A model generated the notes under the pieces. It saw nothing but the letters and a program-made list of their open reading frames with translations, ran no database searches and was not told the DNA's origin. The translations under genes and the position numbers were made by a program. Source: Pohlia nutans (lineage: Eukaryota > Streptophyta > Bryopsida > Bryales > Mniaceae). From it: a DNA stretch of 64,000 bases. Every line of letters starts with the position of its first letter. The stretch's first letter is position 1. This document shows, piece after piece, positions 24,971-36,845 of this stretch. The stretch spans positions 15,556,001 to 15,620,000 of the forward strand of contig CM040090.1 in NCBI GenBank assembly GCA_022496805.1. Reading direction: 5' to 3'.

Positions 24971-25247
24971 TAAATAGACCAATGTGATGCGGTCATACCA
25001 AGGCTACTACACCAGATCCCATCAGAACTCTGAAGTTAAGCGCCTTTGGGCCGGAATAGTATTGGGATGGGTGACCTCCCGGGAAGTCCCAGTGCTGCAT
25101 TCATTTAAATCCTCGAAAGGCGAGAGTAGTATTGTCTCAATGTCCCCTTGCCCGGTGGGCTCCGGGTCATTGACATTACGAACGGACACTTTATTCACGC
25201 CGGTCCTGAAATAGGGTCGGAGTTTCTATCTATCTAAATAGACCAAT
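24971..25247 (+). mobile_element. 5S-rRNA-headed SINE with LINE tail
   Basis: The insert is 24984-25234 (251 bp). The head (24985-25103) is a 5S rRNA sequence. After a short spacer, the body from about 25113 matches the last ~120 bp of the LINE at 48969-51948 and ends in ATCTATC. The 13-bp TSD TAAATAGACCAAT lies at 24971-24983 and 25235-25247. This is a complete retroposed unit: a pol III head for transcription and a LINE-derived tail for recognition by the LINE enzyme. Confidence 0.92.
24985..25103 (+). pseudogene. 5S rRNA-derived head of the SINE
   Basis: 119 bp, the normal 5S length. Matches plant 5S rRNA at GCGGTCATACC, CAGATCCCATCAGAACTC and GGATGGGTGACCTCCCGGG. The internal control region is recognisable (A-box-like AAGTTAAGCGCC and the C-box area around GGATGGGTGACC). 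Base changes (CTTTGGGCCGGAATAG) and the fused tail argue against a functional 5S gene. Confidence 0.9.
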
Positions 25248-26091
25248 CACAACTATCACTTATTTAGAATATATTGCCAAGTCTCATGACATGTGCAATC
25301 AAGTACAAAATTTACCTAAATCCCCGCCTAAATCTAGTCTTAGATAATGGTTTAAAAGGTTTAGCACACTTGCCAAATGTGACACCCTCTACACTATTTT
25401 AGGATGTTTTATATCATTTTAGTGAATATTATATGGTTTGCAGGGTTGGATTTAGGATGCCTTTATAGTAGTCGTATAAAACTCATTTATTTTTCAGATC
25501 ATCATTGAAAATGGTGATAAAAATATTTAAGTTTTTAAAAGACAAATGGGCTTTCTCTGATCTTAAGTAGGTTCCTACATTGTCAATTTTGAGTTTTATT
25601 TCTAAAAACTATTTAAAACTTTTGAATTTAAAAACAAGTAAATAATATCATGGAAATGATTCATATCTAGAAAGCCTTAATTCATTCAATTCAGATCAGC
25701 CACCTCAAAATGATGAAGAGTCTTGTTTGTAGGCATGACATTTTCTTGAAAATACAACACATGGAGTTTGTTTTCGAATACAATTTTCACAAATTTCAAA
25801 AGTAAAGATACATAGGATTTAAATTACTTTGCTACAACATTCACACCATTAGAATTGATATATTTTAATTCCATATTAGAACTATCAATGATTTAGTTTT
25901 TTCTTTCATCTTGTACCCTTTTCTCTACATAAAACTTTCTTAAACGTGAAAATTTGTGTTTAAAATTTTTCAAAATTTGTATATGGATTTCCAACTCAAT
26001 TTCCAACATAAAAATTCTTACCACCACTTCCACCACTTTCCATTAAAGCTAAGAGGATTCAAAGTCTATAGACCTAATTTGTTAAATTAAA

Positions 26092-26128
<37 letters not shown>

Positions 26129-26633
26129 AATAGCAAATATTCACTTCAAATTCTTTAATATTTCAATATAGGTAGATAAAATTGTTGAAATTACTCCCAA
26201 ACAATCTCATAGTAGTTTAATGCAAGATACTACAATCAGAAAATGAAAAAAAATTCTTTCTACATTTTTGGTCAAATGCACTAAATAGGATCAACAAAAA
26301 TAAACGTGAATGAAGAGTTTAATTGGGGGAAATGCTACCAACTTGGTTATGATAACCAAGATGGCGCACGCTACCCTTGATGCCCTCTTATTGAGGGTAA
26401 ACTCTATCATTTCTTGACATTGTAAAATACAACCATAAAATTTTATATATATAAACAAAATGTAGAATTTTTTTGAATGGCATTCAAAGACTTTTGATAG
26501 AAATCAAGGATACAAATGCATTAATAATTATAGATAATCTTTAAGGTGCAATTTGAGTAGTTATTGCATCCACTTTGGAAAGTTTTGATAAAATATATCA
26601 CATTCCATAATAACATAAAGCAAATCAAATTTA
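25248..26633. other. Intergenic with (TA)n and a small palindrome
   Basis: A (TA)14 run lies at 26095-26122 and the palindrome CTTGGTTAT-G-ATAACCAAG at 26343-26361. No gene was recognised. Confidence 0.6.
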
Positions 26634-26635
26634 TA

Positions 26636-26690
26636 CTCCCTCTGTCCTATAATAGATGATTCTTTTGAAAAGAAGAAGAAAAAAAAAAAA
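26636..26690. mobile_element. One-ended Stowaway-like fragment
   Basis: TA followed by CTCCCTCTGTCCTATAATAG, then similarity to the right end of the 24006-24848 element (ATAATAGATGAT). No matching far end was found. Confidence 0.5.
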
Positions 26691-27784
26691 GCAAACTAGA
26701 ATGATTTCATCAAAATTTATTAATTCCTAAGCTCCCAAGAGACCATTTTGTGGTTGTTGCCCATTTTCCTGGGTTGTCTAGGCCCCAAAAGATAAAATTT
26801 TCAAAACAAAAGATATAATGTTATAGAAAAACAAGTCTTCTTTTCAACACAATTGGAATTATGTTCTTTCAATCAGAACTCCATTTAGGAGAAATTTTCA
26901 AAGTGAAACACCTCAATGTTGAAAGGCAATTTCAACACTTTAGGTAGGTTTGCCAAAACATCTAAAATTATCCAAAAAATTCACTAGTAATTGTTACTTG
27001 TTCATTGTTAAGATAATTTATATAATTATAGTCTGATCCTCGATAAGTGTTACCTCCATAAGTGTTAAAATTGCATGTATTATGGAAAATCTCACTCCTT
27101 AAAAAATTCAAAAAATACACTAGTAAGTCTTATTTGTTAACACTCAAGAGAATTTGTTAAAATTATGGTACCGTCTTTAATGAATTGACCTTGAGTGTTA
27201 ATTTGGATCTAGGTGAGGCTACGGAATTTTATAACTTGGATGAAATTGAGTTGTATCCATTATGTACTTGGAAATTATAAGTATGCTTCATGAAAGACAT
27301 GATGTAGCTGAGAATGAATCCATTGAAGAAGCTCACGATGTGCAAATTGGTCATGTGGTAGGAGACATATCAGCATTCAAGGATGATGTTGAAAGTGCAA
27401 TAGTATTGGTAGAATTTTTTTTCCAATATGACATGTTTTTAATAACTAAATGGGTGAAAGCATGGTAAATTGAACCACTTGTGATCCTTGCTTTAATGTT
27501 TTACAAGGTCCAAAAATCTATTAAATTTTTATTTTTTGTGAATTTTTTTTGAATAAAATAAAAATACAATGTTTTACAAAGTCTAAGCAAAAAAATTGAA
27601 AAAATCATGTTCAACATGTATTTATGTGTGTTATAGTAAGATTTAAGCAATTAAAATTAGAAAAGTAGTTATGACCAAATCAGAAAGTAGGTATAAAACA
27701 TATTGAAATTGCATTAAATATTAATATTTTCAAGAATTTTTTCTTAGAAGCCCTCACTGCATAATGAACTTATAGAATATATAA
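26691..27784. other. Intergenic, degraded transposon-like traces
   Basis: CCTCGATAAGTGTTACCTCC at 27037 resembles the end of the pogo-like MITE at 54719, and an open stretch follows to 27468. No transposase motif can be identified. Confidence 0.35.
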
Positions 27785-28042
27785 TTTATACTCATATTGA
27801 ACATGGTGCAATTGATTAGATTTGCTCCCAAATTTTATTTTAAAAATCTATTTTCAAGCTTTACTTTTAGTAACCTTTTTTAATATTTTAATTTGAAACT
27901 TTGGATTGAAGTACCTAATAGAACTATGGAGGGTTCTACCAAATTAAGACTTAAATATATAAATTTTTAGTTGTAATTTGTGGCCTTTGACCAAGAAAAT
28001 TGTAATTTTAGCACTAAGGATGATTTTAATGGTTCAGTTTAC
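27785..28042. repeat. Dispersed ~250-bp repeat, copy 2
   Basis: Direct-orientation copy of 2345-2597. Confidence 0.7.
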
Positions 28043-30600
28043 TGTGCTTTCATCCAAATGTCCGTCGTGACTTATCTTTAATCTAGTGTGACATGTCTTT
28101 AATGACTAATTGACAAGTCACAACCAACATTTAATCATTAAAGACTTGTCACATCCAACAAGATTTCTATTAGAGTAGTGATTTGAAACAATTTTTGAAA
28201 CGATTTTTGAAACAAAGACCTACTGAATGTTACACCTTTGAACACTTCAAAAGGAAATAGGATCTTAGTGTGCACAAGAATCTCATCAAACTACTTTAGA
28301 TTTGTTCTTCTATCTTGCTTAGATATGTGATGACATTCATGTTTTATGTATTTTTATCTTTTATTTATACAAGTGAAACTGTTTTAAATTCTAAAGTTAT
28401 ATAAATGTTGCAACAAATGTTAAATTCCTTGTGACTAGAAACGGATGAAAATGGGATGAAAATGTGACAAGATGAAAATTTGGGAAGAAAACGTGACATG
28501 GGGATAGTGACACCACGTCGTGAAAATGCTCATTTAATAATATAGATTCATGCAACCGTTACATATTGTCTATATCACCCTTGATAAGTGTTAAAGTGTT
28601 AATATCACATAGGTCATTAAAAAGATTCTTAGGCCTTCAAAGGACCGTGAGTTGAACCAACACTTTCATCCACATAAATGAATATAAAAAGCAAAAAAAA
28701 CCTGGGAAAATATAAAATATATAAAATATATAAAATATAAAAGTTTAAAAACTATAATTAAACCACTATTGAATTATTATTCTTAAAAATAATTATCAAA
28801 AAAACATTTAAAAACAATAAATTCAGATATGACGTAGCCAAGTTTTGGCCATGTAGGATTCAACGAGGGATTCAATTTTAAAATTAATTTTTTTAATTAA
28901 AAAAATTAAAAAAAATTAAAAATTAAAAAAATTAAAAATATTGTATGGCATCTTTGGCTAAATTTGCAGCCCTTTGGAGGCCTCAAAATTTATTTAATGA
29001 CGGGTTTAGTGGTTACAAGATTCCTTGCTCTCGGGTGCTAACTAATATTAAGGGTAGATTGAACCTCAATGAACGCAACTTTACTAATAGTCTCCTTTGC
29101 ATGCATTGTAGAAGAAATCTGGCACCTACACAAAGAATTTTGGTCGTGTCTTCTTCTCCATCACATCGTACTTATGTTTCTTTGATATATTGCCTTGTAC
29201 TCTCTACTCTCTATGGCTGCAACTTGGCCTTATGAATTAGGGTTTTCAAAAATTGTTTTAAAGCCCTGAGGTAAAGTGAAAATTATATGGTACTCCACTT
29301 TAGATTTTGGGAAAAAATTCTATTGTAGGACCACGACTATGTTTCTTTCCAGACACTCCAAAGTTGCCTAAAATTAGCCCTTCTCAAAAAAAGGAAAATA
29401 TGTTTTGATCTAAAACCTTTTTGACCAATCCGACGATAGGATATTTCAACCAACTTGAATTTATAAGTACTTACAAATTTTCAAGCGTTTAAAATTCCTC
29501 AATAGTAAGATTATAAGCAACAAAGTTGGCTGCTCCTTTTTTCCCTTGTGCATGTGTTTGAAACTTTGTGAAAAGGGCCAAAATGCAAAGTTCAATCTTA
29601 AATTTGGTAAAATGGATTTTGCAGTTGTGTGTATGGGGATGTGAGCTCATTGTGTGCAAAAATTCAGATGCATTGCTCATTGTATGCAAAATTTCAGGAG
29701 TTGCCCGCACTTAGGTTTTTCACCTTTGTATGATTGTATCTTTTGATCTATACATCACCTACGTATGCAAATTGCCATTCCCTTTTCGTTACAAAGAGTA
29801 GGATGACCACAACAAATCTCAAAATTCAAGATCAAAACTCATTCTACACTAAGCTGACCGAACTTGAAAAATCAACCTTGGTCTTTTAGGAGTGAAGTAT
29901 TTGTCTCATGGTGTACAAACTTACGATGTGGGTACCGTTTAACGACCATGGTGCAATCCCATCATCAAATCAAATCCATCCCCATATATCCGTTCCCAAG
30001 GTGGTGCTTCCGATAAACAACAATCTCGGAGTACCTGCCTGCCCATTATCATTTGCAGATTGAAGGATTAGTTAATTAATTAATTAATTAATTAACTGCT
30101 TACGATCCAAATTCTCCGTCAAGCTCTTTCATAAGTGAATCTATTTGCACTTTTACAGGGATAACTGGATAAAGAAGGTCGGGAAAAAATCACCCCACAG
30201 TAGAGCTCAGTAAATGCGGTAATCATGATTTGGTACAGCCAATTTTTTTTACCACATATATTTACATATACTGTGGCTCACGGCATTTACGAGAGGCTTT
30301 ATTAATAATAAAATATTCAAAATGTTGTGGTAAAATTCATCCAAATTGGATTAAATGGATGACTGTACCCACGCCATTCACCCACCTACACTTTTACATT
30401 AAAAATAAATGGGCAAAAAAAAGGATGAAATTGCCATTAAAGTCTTAAAAAACTTTCATTAAAATTGTCACTACTTAACATTCCAAAGCAAGTTAGAGAG
30501 TACACCCTTTTTTCTTTGAAGGAATCGACATCTTGAAGGATATTTTTGAGTTGGAAAGTAGATAAAACACACACACAAAAGAAAAGAAAAAGAAAAAGAA
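28043..30600. other. Intergenic, nothing recognised
   Basis: Contains a small hairpin near 28092-28152 (GTGACATGTCTTTAATGA and its near inverse) and a (TTAA)n run at 30071-30096. A 96-codon frame at 28945-29235 has no family motif. Confidence 0.5.
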
Positions 30601-30736
30601 AAAGTGATAATGACACCCAACCGTACAGATGTGATTTTCACACTGACATTTACAACTTTGAAGTGAACATTGACTCCATTATTTTCTTTCACCAAACATT
30701 TTATAACAAATCTTAAAAACAACGTTAAAGGGTTAA
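30601..30736. mobile_element. piggyBac-like family B, 3' fragment
   Basis: Carries CCAACCGTACAGATGTGAT, AACATTTTATAACAAATCTT and the terminal AACGTTAAAGGGTTAA. The left part is absent. Confidence 0.75.
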
Positions 30737-31389
30737 GAGTGTTATATACATGGATGAAAGTGCCTTATAATAAATAAAATTATATATAGATTTATGGTTC
30801 ATCTATCCATTCTATTCATTTTTTTCTTACCTACCTACATTCCAAGGTGCGCGTCGCTCTACCAAAGGAAAAATAAATAAGTAAAATTGGATGATTTGGT
30901 AGTTGTGGTGATTTTATATGGAAAAATATTTTATTCTTCTTTGCAATTGATTCTCTCAATTTGTGCCTAAAAAAATTAATAAAAAAAAACAATAAAAAAT
31001 AAAAATAAAAATAAAATATTATTATGGAAAAGTGGATTTGGTTTCAGTTATGATATTGGGGAATTGAAAGGGTCCCATACTGTTTCTGACAGATATGCTG
31101 GTCTATTATGGAGTGCGTGGATACGTGATTAGGAACTGAATGTCCCCGTTATAGTACAAGGATTCAATAGTGCAATATGCATGATTTGGGTTCTCAAGCA
31201 TAGATTGATATTTTTACATGACCCTGATGCACGGCGGTCATGGTGAAAGACGGACTGGTAGAATACAAAGGTGAAAAGTCAAAAATTGAAGAGCTTACAA
31301 AAGAGTCTTGCATGAAAACATAATATCCAAATGTTGATTCAAGAAACCTACTTGTTGAACAGATTTTCCTCGAAACCCAGCTTATGATG
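30737..31389. other. Intergenic, nothing recognised
   Basis: AT-rich, no supported feature. Confidence 0.5.
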
Positions 31390-32488
31390 TTAACCCTTTA
31401 ACGCTCCAGCGTCCATATTCTGGACGCTGGATGATTTCTGACGCGTCCCTTCACCGCTTACGGTGATGTTTTTCATCCATCCATTTTTTTTCTAATTCTT
31501 GTGTTAGTTGACTACCATTTGTACGGTACGGATAATCAAAATAAGATATTGAGAATTTCTAAAAAATAGCAAAAGTGGTTTATGTCAAGTTTCATTCTTA
31601 GTTCAAAAAGTGAGACCTTAAACATGATTTTCCATAATAAGTAAAATCAAATAATGAAAACCATACCATCTTGTAGTGCATGTTATTCCAATTTCATTAC
31701 AATTTTTTTAAAATTTTAATGTTAATTTTGGATTTTAAATTGAATTTCAAGAGAAAACCTTGCAAAATTAATTAAAAATTATTAATAAAACTTATGATGA
31801 ATCCAACCGTACAGATGTTATCTTCGCATTGACATTTATAACTTTGCTTTGTACATCAACTCCATTTTAAACTTTTATCGAACATTTTATAACGAATATT
31901 TGAAAACGCTGTTGAATCGGGACCTTAACCCTTTAAGGACCGCGCATCCAAATAGTGGATGATTGTTGGTCAAAGCCAATTTTGAACTTGAAGATGACGT
32001 TTTTTGATATTTCTCTCAATTGAGAAAATGAAGTTTATCAAGTCTAGTTTTCACTTCACTTTTCGGATCTTACAAATTTCAAGTATTGAATATTTAATTT
32101 CTGTTGCAAGCTAGGTAGCTCAAGGTCTAAATTGCACTGCATAGAATGTTCACTTTTTGAATTTTAATAATTAAAATTCAAAAATTCTACAAAAATATAT
32201 CATGTGATTCTCCATTTTCATTTGCACATGTTCTAAAAAAAACTATATTTTTTGAAGATTTTTTGTAATTAATATGAATTTCTTGAAGTGTTTGACCTAA
32301 AAATTTGTAAAAAATTCATTTTTTATTAAAAAAATTAGAAATTTTTAGGACTAATAGGAAACATACAATTTCATGCACGAAAAATATCAAAAAATATATT
32401 TTATTAATTCTTGAATGTTGAACTGTGCATAAAAGTGTAGTTTGACTTTTCTGCAAAGGAATGGGACGTTAAAGGGTTAAAGGGTTAA
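31390..32488. mobile_element. piggyBac-like element, family B, carrying a nested element
   Basis: Left end TTAACCCTTTAACGCTCC with hairpin CCAGCGTCCA-TATTC-TGGACGCTGG at 31406-31430. It runs colinear with 3376-3922 to GAATCGGGACC, where a second element (31925-32480) has inserted in the TTAA within its own right end. The missing terminal AGGGTTAA reappears at 32481-32488 after the insertion. Confidence 0.85.
31925..32480. mobile_element. piggyBac-like element, family D, nested
   Basis: 556 bp, TTAACCCTTTAAGGACCGCG to GGGACGTTAAAGGGTTAA. Hairpin CATCCA-AATAG-TGGATG at 31945-31961. It sits inside the right terminal repeat of the family B element, with TTAA duplicated. Non-coding. Confidence 0.85.
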
Positions 32489-33039
32489 ATGAGAGAAATG
32501 CATCTGACAAGAAAAGAACAATGTACATTCTTCATTCCATTTAGTATTACCAATCTAAAGAAAGTTACTTTAGGTTTTTAAAATTTTAAAATTTTGATCT
32601 AAATATTTTTAACTAATTATGTGAAAGTACTACAATATGAGGAGTATTAGCGCTATATTTTTGTAGACTAAAAAACAATAAAAAATCCTTAGTTAAAAGT
32701 TATAGTCAAAAGTAACTTGTTTTAAGTTTTAACACTAGATAGAATGAAGAGTGTAGTTAGCAACATGAATAATAAACATCTTACCAACCGAGTATGAGAC
32801 TAAATGGCTAGCTATAGCAAAAATCTAGAGCTTAGAAGTTCATGATTTGCAAAAGATACAATGAAAGGACTATGTATGTGTGTGTGTATATATATATATA
32901 TAAAGTGGTTCTGAAGTAATGCCAAACCTTATTTCAAAAGAAAAAAAATGAAATGTGCCTATCATTCTGATGACCTATGGTATACAAATGAATATAACTA
33001 TCATCATCTAATGAGTTTTTAGAAGTTTCTAGCTATTTC
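32489..33039. other. Intergenic, nothing recognised
   Basis: Short TA/TG run near 32877-32902; nothing else. Confidence 0.5.
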
Positions 33040-33995
33040 TTGCTTTGTGTGGGCTCACGTTCTTACTTGACACAATAAATACTAAAATCCAAAAATACCA
33101 ACCACTAATTAATATCATCTCCAAAAGAGGATTGAAAGTTGAATCACTTATGGCAATTATTGCAAGTCCTAGAGCAGCCACATACATCCCTTCTATGAAA
33201 AGTATTGAAGAAAAATTCCATATACCCGAAGCACACATCAAAAATACCTTTATGAAAATAAAAACCATAGCCATTTGTCATGCCATGTTAATCCTCATTC
33301 GTAGAATAAAAAAAAAAACTAGTAAACACAACAACCAACGGCTATCAATATACCTAAATCCACCTTGAAAACCAAAAAAAAAACAGTGGTTACGACCACT
33401 CTTTATTTTTTCAGTACAATTAAGTACTTGTCACAAATTTGGGAGATGGAGCCAATTGGTTGTTAAAATGGTTCATATCTTATAGCTGATCAAATGGACT
33501 CAATGAGAATCAAACCCAGATCACCTATTTGAGACAAACACTTGAAGAGGTCACTTCAAAATATTACGTACAAAAATGTGCAAACAAAGATAAGGTCCAA
33601 ATAAATCTGTGAAAGTAAATTTTATAAATGATTTACATTAGTGTAGGATGCTCACAATTGATTACAAGAATTAAAATGAGAATATTCTTGGAATATTATT
33701 AATAATGATAAGAACTATTTTTAACTTTTAAGATACTTTTAAATACCCTTTGTTCACTCGTGATACTCAAAAGATACAAAGAGTGACTTCCCCGAAAACA
33801 AACACCTACTCACAACCAACAACGGAGCTCATGACCTAGCGACCACCAAAAGAGAAAAACAAAATTTACAGTACAATTCATCCGCGTCTAAAACTCATAC
33901 CTAATCCTATTTTTTTAGTTGATTGGTTGATTCTTGGTTATTTGGGTATTTGGTTATCATAGTATCTACCATCGAGAAGGGAAAGTAGTCATGCA
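33040..33995 (+). mobile_element. Second, diverged 5'-truncated LINE copy
   Basis: The open frame 33045-33368 matches the C-terminus of the LINE at 48969-51948: KYQPLINIISKRGLKVE against KYQPLINNII-x-QGWKVD, IPSMKSIEEKF against VPSMKQLETKF, and IKTIAICHAM against INTIAIHYAG. The following non-coding part shares the GGTTACGACCACTC-type start, the reversed-B-box-like region and the CCATCGAGAAGGGAAAGTAGT block before the tail. The conserved tail itself is missing. Confidence 0.75.
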
Positions 33996-34080
33996 TATTT
34001 GGTCTTTTGTGCTCTGGACATTGAACCACGGGTGGGTTGAACAAATACTTTATCCACGCAAATATATATATAGAATTCGT

Positions 34081-34296
34081 ACAAATTACAATAATTTTTA
34101 GTTTTAACTTTCAAATTTTATAATTAAATATTTGGAAATAGTATTGGTGAATTGAACTATATGGATGTAATCTAAAATTCAAAAACTAAAACTTTCACTT
34201 GTATATTAATTCCAAAATATTCTTCTAGATAGTATTTTATGATGATTTTTCTCAAATTGCCAATTCCATGGATACCCTGGTACGTTCAGGCGGTTA
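34081..34296. mobile_element. piggyBac-like family A, decayed 3' fragment
   Basis: Similar to the right half of 16956-17543: AATTCCAAAATATTCTTCTA, then CCAATTCCATGGATACCCTGG, ending in a degenerate GTACGTTCAGGCGGTTAG. Confidence 0.6.
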
Positions 34297-34759
34297 GATT
34301 AATCCCCCTCTTGTGCACTCAAGTGATTCTTTACACAAATAAATGAATGTACCCCAAGAAGACACATGGAACACAAGAATACGAGGAGCACGTGGAACAT
34401 TTAAATCAACAACAAAGGGCCACACTTGTGTACTATAGTGAAGCTTTCTTGTAGAGGTTCAATTAGTCTAAAATGGTTCAATGTCCTCTATTAATGATTG
34501 AATAATTTAATTTAGAAGATGTCAAAGTAAAAACACAAGATGAAATAGTTTAAGGATAACTCTATTATATATGTAACTTTTTCATGCAATATCAAATGAA
34601 TGCATATTCCAGGGTTAACACGCAACTACCAACTACATAATTATTCCAGGAAATGAAATTTATTCCAACATACTTTCTTGGTCACAAGGATTATACATTA
34701 GTTGGGTATCTCATTCAAAAAAATGAAATTACATTGTTGCCCATTGATACATGGCCAAT

Positions 34760-34992
34760 ATAACCCCTAAACGTTTGAACATGCCTTTGCGGCCAGTAGT
34801 ATACGTTGTATTTTGGTTGTATTTGGAATGAATCCACACCTTCAATAAGTTTGAGTTCAAAAAAGAAGTTGAAATTTAAATTGATGCGGTTCTAATGAGC
34901 TACTCAGATCTTCATTTAGAGTTTCTTGTCGGTAGAAAATCCCAATTACACGACAATGTATATACTATCCCCATGGGACGTTTAAGGGATAA
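34760..34992. mobile_element. piggyBac-like element, family F, decayed copy
   Basis: Shares CCCCTAAACGT at the left end, TGTATTTTGGTTGTATTTGG inside and CATCCCCATGGGACGTT at the right end with 37801-38024. Both terminal TTAA sites have decayed to ATAA. Confidence 0.7.
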
Positions 34993-35149
34993 TGACATAC
35001 TAGGTAATCAATTATCACCCAAAAAGGTCGATAGAACAAGTTGTTGTACAAACCTAGCACGCTTATGCTTCTCCTCCCGCTGTTCCGCAGTTAGCAAACT
35101 AACACCACTGTGGCATATCACTTAGAATATATCAATACTTATGATAATT

Positions 35150-35337
35150 TGAGATTTTAAAATGAATTTTAAAATAATATCTTGCAAAATTAATTAAAAC
35201 ATTATCACCATACAAATGTGATCTTCACATTGACATTAACAACTTTGCTTTGACCATCAACCTCAATTTTGGTTTTCATCAAACATTTTATAACACTTCT
35301 TATGAAGCAGTGTTAAATCAAGACGTTAAAGGGTTAA
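35150..35337. mobile_element. piggyBac-like family B, 3' fragment
   Basis: Ends GACGTTAAAGGGTTAA and shares GATCTTCACATTGACATT and AACATTTTATAACA with family B. Confidence 0.75.
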
Positions 35338-35481
35338 GAGGCAAATTAGTGATTTGTAAGTTACATTCTCCACATAACAAATCAAACTGAACCAGGTCAT
35401 TCTAGATAAATATCATAGCAAGAAATACAACTAGGCATAATTAACACAGTTGAAAAAAATCTTATATTACATTAGTTTTTG

Positions 35482-35622
35482 CTAGTAATAAAGGTGACAC
35501 TAAAATGTAAAAGACACATTCTATTTTACAAAACCATGAAATTCATAAGGGCTTATATTTATACCGACTGCCTGAAAATTTCATTTCGCATTGGTTTTAC
35601 ATTTCAGTGTCACCTTCACTAG
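35482..35622. mobile_element. Small palindromic MITE
   Basis: Inverted arms of about 30 bp: CTAGTAATAAAGGTGACACT and the inverse of AGTGTCACCTTCACTAG, continuing into AAAATGTAAAA / TTTTACATTT. 141 bp, non-coding; TSD not resolved. Confidence 0.65.
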
Positions 35623-35696
35623 TTTCCTCTTTATTATATATCCACCTTTACTATTAACAAAAAGTAGCGTTGTACGTGATGGTTCAAGCAAAAACA

Positions 35697-35855
35697 TTAA
35701 AAAGCAGCAACTTGCCTGGCCTTTGATTGTTGGCTCCTAAGAGAAGGCAACTTTGCAAGTCGCTCCTCAACCACAATTGTAGGTTTGGGAGGAGCTTCTA
35801 AATCGGTCTTGTTGGTTGAAGACTGAGACGTCCCTCCTAAAAGGGCCTCAAATTC
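35697..35855 (-). CDS. Orphan terminal exon, unidentified protein
   Basis: After a TTTTTTTTGGGGGTTAAG acceptor the minus strand reads 52 clean codons: EFEALLGG, then an STNKTD stretch, PPKPTIVVEERLAKLPS and a basic end RSQQSKARQVAAF with TAA. The codon use and acidic-to-basic layout look coding, unlike the surrounding AT-rich DNA. A possible upstream exon ending GATGATGACCAG with GT donor lies near 36143, and a further open stretch with a GTGACT donor at 36342-36444, but I could not join them in phase. Either the end of a minus-strand gene whose other exons I cannot see, or a captured gene fragment. Function not recognised. Confidence 0.4.
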   Translation of the reverse strand, partial: EFEALLGGTSQSSTNKTDLEAPPKPTIVVEERLAKLPSLRSQQSKARQVAAF

Positions 35856-36548
35856 CTTAACCCCCAAAAAAAAAGCATAGCATTTAGTTAGAAGGCACTA
35901 TAGAGTGAAGAAAATAGTCTTAAAAGAAATACTCAAAGGAAGAACGTAAATGATCACCGTTAAAAATAAACAAAAATAACATGCATGAAAAACGATGCAC
36001 TTGTTTGTGAAGAACTTCATCTATGCCATATGGTTTTTCCCCGAAGGCTTATGCTACAGTCCAACATGTGTTGTATGAAAATAGGTCAGTATTGGTATTT
36101 ACTAAGAGAAACATCTTGAAACAGTAACCGTATACTGTACCTGGTCATCATCCCAGAAAAAACTATAGAAAGAGAAACTCAAATTTCTAGGAAATTATTT
36201 TTTTCAAAGAAAAATTATTTCTATGGCGATAATGATAATCATAAACAAAACTTGGCATTTTATGAAAAGTATTTGGCCTAATAATTGATTTTTGGAATGA
36301 CATGTTGATCTTGACAGCCAAGTACAATACGGTAGTCACCTGAATTAGTAAATCACCATCCTCCAACATGTTCACTTTTAAGTCTGACATGCTAAACTCC
36401 TCTAACGTACTACTCACTAAGTCCGGCAAGGTGCAATCCACCAATATGTTAGTTTACACAATTGCTTTAGAAACCAAAAAGGTTGTTGTGCTTAAAAGAT
36501 TACACAACTTGACGAAGGTGATTACAGTAGTTATAAACTTAAGGATTA

Positions 36549-36845
36549 ACAACCTACTTATAACTTCATATTCATTAGTCTCGAGAGTTGGAAACAATTC
36601 CTTAAAACCTTATATTCATTATTCTCGAGAATTGGAAACAATTCCTTTGAAACCTCATATTTGTTCATCTTGAGAATTGAACACAATGTACCATTGACGT
36701 CATATTCATTAACCTCGACAATTGGATATGATGTACAATACTATTGATTTCATATTTGTCAACCTCAAGGATTGAACATATTAATCTAATTATAACTCCG
36801 AAGGTTGGATACAATCTACTTATAACGTCATTAGGTAATCAAATT
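36549..36845. repeat. Degenerate minisatellite, ~60-bp unit
   Basis: About five units, each with a CATATTCATT-type block followed by CTCGAGAATTGGAAACAATT or a variant. Units diverge progressively to the right. Confidence 0.75.

Noticed and set aside
24985..25103. Functional 5S rRNA gene
   Set aside because: Single copy fused to a LINE tail inside a 13-bp TSD; it is a retroposed SINE head.
36187..36673. Open frames on both strands near a minisatellite
   Set aside because: No acceptor fits the minus-strand stretch in phase, and the plus-strand frame is the minisatellite itself.
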